IMG/VR virus record: IMGVR_UViG_3300042924_004437
Location: 1 to 50,504 of that record
Direction: 5' to 3' (one strand)
Source: a virus
DNA: 50,504 bases
The position numbers and the translations under genes were made by a program. Under the pieces are notes generated by a model. The model worked only from the letters and a program-made list of their open reading frames with translations. It ran no database searches and had not been told where the DNA came from. This document shows positions 46,058-50,504 of the stretch, piece after piece (position 1 is the first letter of the stretch; each line of letters opens with the position of its first letter).

Positions 46058-47521
46058 GTGAGCGTCGACACCGCCATACTGAGCCAGCTCAACCCGCAGC
46101 AGGCTGCCTTCCTGTTCTGGCAAAACCGCTGGACTAATACGGCGCGCGACAATCAGATTCCTGAGTTTGTGGCGCCGGGCGGTTTCGTAGAGATGGGCTT
46201 CTTGGCAGGGCGCGGCTTTGGTAAGACGCGCGTGGGAAGTGAATGGTTGGGCCGTGTGACCTACCTTGATCCTAACGGCTTCGACAGCGCGGTCATAGCA
46301 CCCACCTATCAGGACGTCCGCTTCACCTGCTTCGAGGGCGAGTCCGGCCTGTTGTCCGTCATCCCGCCTGAGCTGGTCAAGGCGTACAACAAGAGCGACC
46401 TCGTCATTGAGATGTTCAACATAGCCGGCGGCGTCAGCTCAATCCGTGGCTTCACTGCAGAAAAGCCCGAGCGTTTGCGCGGGCCCCAGCATTGTCGCAT
46501 ATGGGCAGACGAACTGGCCGCATGGCAGTACGATGAGGCGTGGGATCAAGCGATGTTTGGGTTGCGGTTGGGCGAGCGGCCGCAGGTGCTGTGGACGACC
46601 ACGCCCAAGCCCAAGGAGCTGGTGCGCAAGCTCGTGGCCAAGAAGCCGGGCCGCGTGATTGTCACCGGCTCAACGTACGACAACCGCGCCAACCTGCCCG
46701 ATTCGTTCTTCGACCAGTTGGCGGTCTACGAGAACACGACGCTCGGCCGTCAAGAGCTACACGGCGAGCTGTTGGATCCAGAGGAGCAGGGTATCATCAA
46801 GCGATCGCAGTTCAGGCTATGGGCGCACGACAAGCCGCTGCCGCGCTTCGATCTGGTGATTATGAGCCTCGACACGGCGTTCACTGAGGCCACCACCGAC
46901 AAGCGATCGGGCGATGCTGACCCGACAGCCTGCACGGTGTGGGGGGTTTTCCATCATGAGAAACGCAACAACGTGATGCTGTTGGACTGCTGGGAGGAGA
47001 GATTGGGGCTCCCGGATCTGTTGCGCCGTGTGCGTCGTGAACTCAACACTGCATACGGTGACGACGACGACACGGCGCTGATCAAGCCGCTGTTCGGCAG
47101 CGGCAAGCCGACCACGTCCGGCCGCAAGCCGGACATCCTGCTGATCGAAGACAAGGGCTCAGGCATCAGCCTGCGCCAGATGCTGGAGCGCGAGGGCATC
47201 GAGGCCTACGCCTACAACCCCGGCCGCGCCGACAAGCTCACCCGCCTGCACATCGTCAGCCCGATCTTCGCACGCAAGATGGTGTGGCTGCCCGAAAGCG
47301 CCAAACATTTGGGCCAGCCACGCAACTGGGTCGACCCGCTGCTGCACCAGCTGTGCAGCTACACCGGGCCCGGCAGCATCAAGCACGACGACTTCGTCGA
47401 CTCGACTTCGCAGGCGCTCAGGCTGATGATGGACAAGCGCCTACTGGATGCGGTACAAGCCAAAAAAGATGAGCCGTCTGGGCCTCCGCCCAAGCCGGTT
47501 GCCAATCCGTACGCTGTCTAA
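46058..47521 (+). CDS. terminase large subunit
   Basis: I chose GTG 46058 (487 residues); the same frame is open back to ATG 46007, inside the previous gene. Walker A is GRGFGKTR (51-58), Walker B lies in CRIWADELAAWQ, and the RNase H-like nuclease has VIMSLDTAFTEATTDKRSGD, DILLIEDKGSGISLRQML and KHDDFVDSTSQALRLM with the expected Asp residues. It drives ATP-dependent DNA packaging into the prohead and cuts the concatemer. The portal gene follows nine bases later. Confidence 0.95.
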   Translation: MSVDTAILSQLNPQQAAFLFWQNRWTNTARDNQIPEFVAPGGFVEMGFLAGRGFGKTRVGSEWLGRVTYLDPNGFDSAVIAPTYQDVRFTCFEGESGLLSVIPPELVKAYNKSDLVIEMFNIAGGVSSIRGFTAEKPERLRGPQHCRIWADELAAWQYDEAWDQAMFGLRLGERPQVLWTTTPKPKELVRKLVAKKPGRVIVTGSTYDNRANLPDSFFDQLAVYENTTLGRQELHGELLDPEEQGIIKRSQFRLWAHDKPLPRFDLVIMSLDTAFTEATTDKRSGDADPTACTVWGVFHHEKRNNVMLLDCWEERLGLPDLLRRVRRELNTAYGDDDDTALIKPLFGSGKPTTSGRKPDILLIEDKGSGISLRQMLEREGIEAYAYNPGRADKLTRLHIVSPIFARKMVWLPESAKHLGQPRNWVDPLLHQLCSYTGPGSIKHDDFVDSTSQALRLMMDKRLLDAVQAKKDEPSGPPPKPVANPYAV

Positions 47522-47530
47522 GGAGCGGGC

Positions 47531-50131
47531 ATGGAAGACGATGACGATCTGCCCGAGACCGAAGTGGTCGATCTGGGCGAGGCCGACGACGAGGACGTGA
47601 TCGACACGCCCGACGGCGGCGCCATCGTCCGACTGGACGACGATGACGACCTCGCACCGCGCAGCGACGACTTCCTCGCCAACCTCGCCGAGGAAATGCC
47701 CGAGAGCGAGCTGCAGACGCTGGCGCAGTCGTACCTCGACCTGATCGGCAAGGACAGGGAGGCGCGCAAGAAGCGCGACGAGCAGTACGAGGAGGGTTTG
47801 CGCCGCACCGGTCTGGGCGACGACGCGCCCGGCGGCGCGCAGTTCAACGGCGCGACCAAGGTCGTCCACCCGATGCTGACCGAGGCCTGCGTGGACTTCG
47901 CCGCCCGCGCCATCAAGGAGCTGTTCCCGCCGCAGGGGCCGGTCAAGGACATGATCCCCGGCGAGGTGACGGCCGACAAGGTCAAGAAGGCCAAGCGCAA
48001 GACGACGTTCATGAACTGGCAGCTCACCGTCCAGTCCAGCGAGTTCCGCGCCGAGCTGGAGCAGCTCCTGACGCAGGTGCCGCTGGGCGGCGCGCAGTAC
48101 ATGAAGGTCACGTGGAAGGAAGACCGCAACCGGCCTGAGTTCCTGTTCGTCGCGATCGACGACCTGTACCTGCCGTTCGCTGCAACCAACTTCTACACCG
48201 CGCAGCGCAAGACGCACGTGCAGTATCTTACGGCCGTGGACTACCAGCGCCGCGTCAAGAGCGGCATGTACCGCGACGTGGATCTCGGCCCGGTCAGCAT
48301 GGAGCCCGAGTACAGCGTCGCCGAGAAGGCGAACAACAAGATCGAGGGCCGCGAGGAGACCAGCTACAACGAGGATGGCCTCCGCACCGTCTACGAGGTG
48401 TACACCATCGCCGCGATCGAGGACGACGAGGCGCTGCCGTACATCATCAGCATCGACAAGCCGTCGGGCAAGGTGCTCAGCATCTACCGCAACTGGGACG
48501 AGCTGGACGAGGCGCAGGAAGAGCTGCAGTGGTTCGTCGAGTTCCCCTTCGTGCCGTGGCGCGGCGCGTACCCGATCGGCCTGCCGCACATGGTCGGCGG
48601 TCTGGCGGCCGCCGCGACGGGCGCACTGCGCGCCCTGCTCGACAGCGCGCACATCAGCAACAGCCAGACCATGCTCAAGCTCAAGGGCGGCAGCAAGGGC
48701 GGGCAGAGCCTCGAGATCCAGCCGACGCAGGTGATGGAGATCGAGGGCGGCATGGCGGCGGACGACATCCGCAAGCTGATCATGCCGCTGCCGTACAACC
48801 AGCCGTCGCCGGTGCTGTTCTCGCTGCTCGGCTTCTTGGTCGATGCGGGCAAGGGCGTCATCCGCACCAGCATGGAGGACATCGCCGACGGCAACGCCAA
48901 CGCGCCGGTCGGCACGACGCTCGCCAAGATCGAGCAGGGCATGGTCGTGTTCAGCGCCATCCACGCCCGCCTGCACAACTCGATGCAGAAGCTGCTGTCG
49001 ATCCTGCACCGCCTCAACGCCATGTACCTCGACGACGAGGAGACGGACGCCGAGCTGGGCGAGGAGCTGGCCACGCGCGCCGACTTCGAAGGCCCGCTCG
49101 ACGTGGTGCCGGTCAGCGACCCGAACATTTTCTCGGAGGCGCAGCGCTTCGCGCAGGTGCAGGCCGTGGCCCAGCGCGCGGCCGCGCTGCCGCAGCTCTA
49201 CAACTTGCGGAAGGTCGAGGAGCGCATCCTCGACACGCTCAAGATCCCCAACGCCAAGGAGCTGCTCAACCCGGCGGTGGAGCCCAAGGAGCGCAACGCC
49301 GTCAACGAGAACGTGGCGGCGACCATGGGCCAGCCGATCGTGGTCTTCCCCGAGCAGGATCACATCGCCCACCTCAAGACGCACTTGGCGTACATGCTCT
49401 CGCCCGCGCTGGGCATGAACCCGCTGATCGCGCCGACGTACCTGCCGATGATCCTGAACCACATCCGGGATCACCTCGCGTCGTGGTACGCCTACAGCGT
49501 GTTCGAACTGGGCACCGAGGCGACGGGCGAGGACATCGGCGACGTGCTGAAGGCGATCAAGGATCCCGACGACAAGCGCGCATTCGACGCCATGCTGGCC
49601 GAGGCTTCGCAGACGGTGGTGCAGCAGGCCGGCAACGTGTTTGCGTCGCTGCCGCCCGTCATCCAGCAGGCGCAGCAGGTCATGCAGTCGCTCGCGCCGC
49701 AGCCGCCCATGGATCCGAACACGCAGGCGGCCATGGAGCAGCTCAAGCTGCAGGCGCAGCAGATCCAGCAGCGCGCCCAGTCCGACGCGCAGCGCATGCA
49801 GCTCGATGCAGCGAAGACGCAGCAGCAGGCCCAGACTGATCAGGCCAAGCTGCAGCTCGACGCGGCCAAGACGCAGCAGCAGGCCCAGAACGATCAGGCC
49901 AAGCTGCAGATCGAGCAGGCCAAGCTGCAGCTCGACGCGCAGCAGGGGCAGGCGAGCATCGCCTCCGCCCAGCAGATCGAGCAGATCGAGAACCAGCGCA
50001 AGCTGTCCGAGATGCAGGTACGTCAGGCGATGAACACGCAGGACAACCTGACGGCCATGGAGCTGGCCAAACTCGAGGTCGAGACGGGCGAGCGCTTCGG
50101 CGTCAGCACCGGCACCGGCATCAACCCGTAA
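47531..50131 (+). CDS. portal protein
   Basis: The 866-residue protein has ATG 47531 preceded by AAGGAGCGGGC. The N-terminus is acidic. TGLGDDAPGGAQFNGATKVV HPMLTEACVDFAARA, FPPQGPVKDMIPGEVTADKV and GLPHMVGGLAAAATGALRAL mark the P22/SU10-like portal family that forms the dodecameric DNA gate. Residues about 715-830 form a Gln/Ala coiled coil with near repeats (LQLDAAKTQQQAQ), probably the long internal barrel seen in such portals. Larger than the 725-residue P22 portal because of that tail. Confidence 0.92.
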   Translation: MEDDDDLPETEVVDLGEADDEDVIDTPDGGAIVRLDDDDDLAPRSDDFLANLAEEMPESELQTLAQSYLDLIGKDREARKKRDEQYEEGLRRTGLGDDAPGGAQFNGATKVVHPMLTEACVDFAARAIKELFPPQGPVKDMIPGEVTADKVKKAKRKTTFMNWQLTVQSSEFRAELEQLLTQVPLGGAQYMKVTWKEDRNRPEFLFVAIDDLYLPFAATNFYTAQRKTHVQYLTAVDYQRRVKSGMYRDVDLGPVSMEPEYSVAEKANNKIEGREETSYNEDGLRTVYEVYTIAAIEDDEALPYIISIDKPSGKVLSIYRNWDELDEAQEELQWFVEFPFVPWRGAYPIGLPHMVGGLAAAATGALRALLDSAHISNSQTMLKLKGGSKGGQSLEIQPTQVMEIEGGMAADDIRKLIMPLPYNQPSPVLFSLLGFLVDAGKGVIRTSMEDIADGNANAPVGTTLAKIEQGMVVFSAIHARLHNSMQKLLSILHRLNAMYLDDEETDAELGEELATRADFEGPLDVVPVSDPNIFSEAQRFAQVQAVAQRAAALPQLYNLRKVEERILDTLKIPNAKELLNPAVEPKERNAVNENVAATMGQPIVVFPEQDHIAHLKTHLAYMLSPALGMNPLIAPTYLPMILNHIRDHLASWYAYSVFELGTEATGEDIGDVLKAIKDPDDKRAFDAMLAEASQTVVQQAGNVFASLPPVIQQAQQVMQSLAPQPPMDPNTQAAMEQLKLQAQQIQQRAQSDAQRMQLDAAKTQQQAQTDQAKLQLDAAKTQQQAQNDQAKLQIEQAKLQLDAQQGQASIASAQQIEQIENQRKLSEMQVRQAMNTQDNLTAMELAKLEVETGERFGVSTGTGINP

Positions 50132-50144
50132 CGAGGAGACTGAA

Positions 50145-50282
50145 ATGAACGACACCAAGGGCAAGCCGGTCGGTAAGGACGGCGTCAAGATGCACAAGCG
50201 TCTGGCAATGGGCGAAGCCGTTGAGACCGGTGCCGGCAAGGGCGCGATGGGCGGCAAGAACTCGCCGAAGACGCCTGCATGA
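50145..50282 (+). CDS. 45-residue basic Gly/Lys protein after the portal
   Basis: ATG 50145 with GAGGAGACTGAA upstream; the stop overlaps the next start by four bases (ATGA). The sequence MNDTKGKPVGKDGVKMHKRL then AMGEAVETGAGKGAMGGKNS is flexible and basic. A similar Lys/Gly style occurs in the DUF6496-like gene at 6273. It is possibly a minor head protein or packaging cofactor; unrecognised. Confidence 0.65.
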   Translation: MNDTKGKPVGKDGVKMHKRLAMGEAVETGAGKGAMGGKNSPKTPA

Positions 50283-50473
50283 GGATTGAGGTTCTGCTGC
50301 AGCGTCTGGAGCAATCGCAGGCCGATCTGGCACGCGATGCGCTGGAGCAGCCTCAAGGCCGCGATCTTTTCGAGTACGGGAAGGTCGTCGGCATTTACGC
50401 TGGTCTCGAGCTGGCCAAGACCGTGTTGATCGACATGGTCGCGGAGAAAGAGCGAAAAGACCGTAATCTCTAA
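50279..50473 (+). CDS. 64-residue helical protein before the scaffold position
   Basis: ATG 50279 is coupled to the preceding stop. The helical sequence MRIEVLLQRLEQSQADLARD, LFEYGKVVGIYAGLELAKTV ends in a charged tail KERKDRNL. No membrane segment is strong enough to call. The place between portal and the expected scaffold/capsid genes suggests a head assembly function. Confidence 0.65.
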   Translation: MRIEVLLQRLEQSQADLARDALEQPQGRDLFEYGKVVGIYAGLELAKTVLIDMVAEKERKDRNL

Positions 50474-50495
50474 CCACTTGAGCGGAGGAGCACCC

Positions 50496-50504
50496 GTGCA
50501 AGAA
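50496..50504 (+). CDS. first three codons of the next gene (truncated by window end)
   Basis: GTG CAA GAA begins at 50496 after a strong ribosome site GGAGGAG (50484-50490) five bases upstream. Only MQE is visible. From the gene order the product is probably the scaffold or a head protease preceding the capsid gene whose end lies at the left edge. Confidence 0.5.

Noticed and set aside
47441-50356. Very long open frame on the minus strand (971 codons) opposite the portal gene
   Set aside because: High GC and the codon usage of the portal gene leave the opposite frame open. The translation is Arg/His/Leu-biased with no recognisable domain, whereas the plus strand encodes an unmistakable portal.
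1-50504. Integrase, transposase, tRNA, tmRNA or rRNA genes
   Set aside because: Read for tyrosine/serine recombinase motifs, DDE motifs and tRNA-like cloverleaf patterns; none was recognised. A tRNA scan by program would be needed to exclude short RNA genes fully.

Overview
This 50.5 kb window is almost wall-to-wall protein-coding and reads as most of the genome of a tailed double-stranded DNA phage with a podovirus-like (P22/SU10-type) build. It has a large portal protein, a terminase, P22 gp4/SU10-type adaptor-like proteins, a P22 gp10-like tail hub protein and several ejection-type virion proteins. I see no sheath, tail tube or tape measure of a long-tailed phage, and no integrase, transposase, rRNA, CRISPR array or tRNA gene. 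High GC, frequent GTG starts and an Rz/Rz1 spanin pair suggest a GC-rich Gram-negative (proteobacterial) host. The left edge is the tail of a probable major capsid gene, while the right edge holds terminase, portal and the first codons of the next gene. The two ends therefore probably adjoin in a circular or circularly permuted molecule that lacks only the scaffold and most of the capsid gene here.

Layout, left to right. 1-15.2 kb (+): capsid end and terminator, small virion proteins, modular fibre or receptor-binding proteins (beta-helix, lectin-like and glycine/threonine repeats), three lysine-rich proteins resembling DUF6321, DUF5872 and DUF6496, a strong sigma70-like promoter at 10660-10688, an adaptor-like protein with an inserted beta-sandwich, and a large repeat fibre. 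15.2-17.7 kb (+): lysis cassette with small membrane proteins, a holin-like protein carrying an EF-hand loop, a GH19 endolysin, and Rz with an embedded Rz1. 17.7-31.5 kb (+): adaptor, tail hub and ejection proteins, ending in a tightly coupled set of probable injected effectors, one with an ADP-ribosyltransferase (ART-PolyVal type) domain and one resembling DUF7178.

31.5-42.6 kb (-): a leftward early-type operon read from 42.6 kb. It begins with a Sak4-like ATPase, a DUF669 protein, a Cas4/RecB-like nuclease, a cytosine methyltransferase, a DEAH helicase and a VRR-NUC nuclease. It continues as a train of very small proteins linked by 4-base start/stop overlaps. A cassette of about 325 bp carrying its own promoter, a hairpin leader and an identical 61-residue protein occurs twice there. 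42.6-50.5 kb (+): a divergent control region with a Cro-like regulator, a primase-helicase, a non-coding stretch with repeated CGTATC motifs and nested palindromes (candidate origin), then DUF6378, terminase and portal genes.

The best leads for new biology are the duplicated promoter-hairpin-61 aa cassette, a gene interrupted by an in-frame amber codon whose extension ends exactly at the next start, the injected effector trio, the candidate origin, and the EF-hand holin-like protein. All functional names come from motif recognition by eye; no database search was run.
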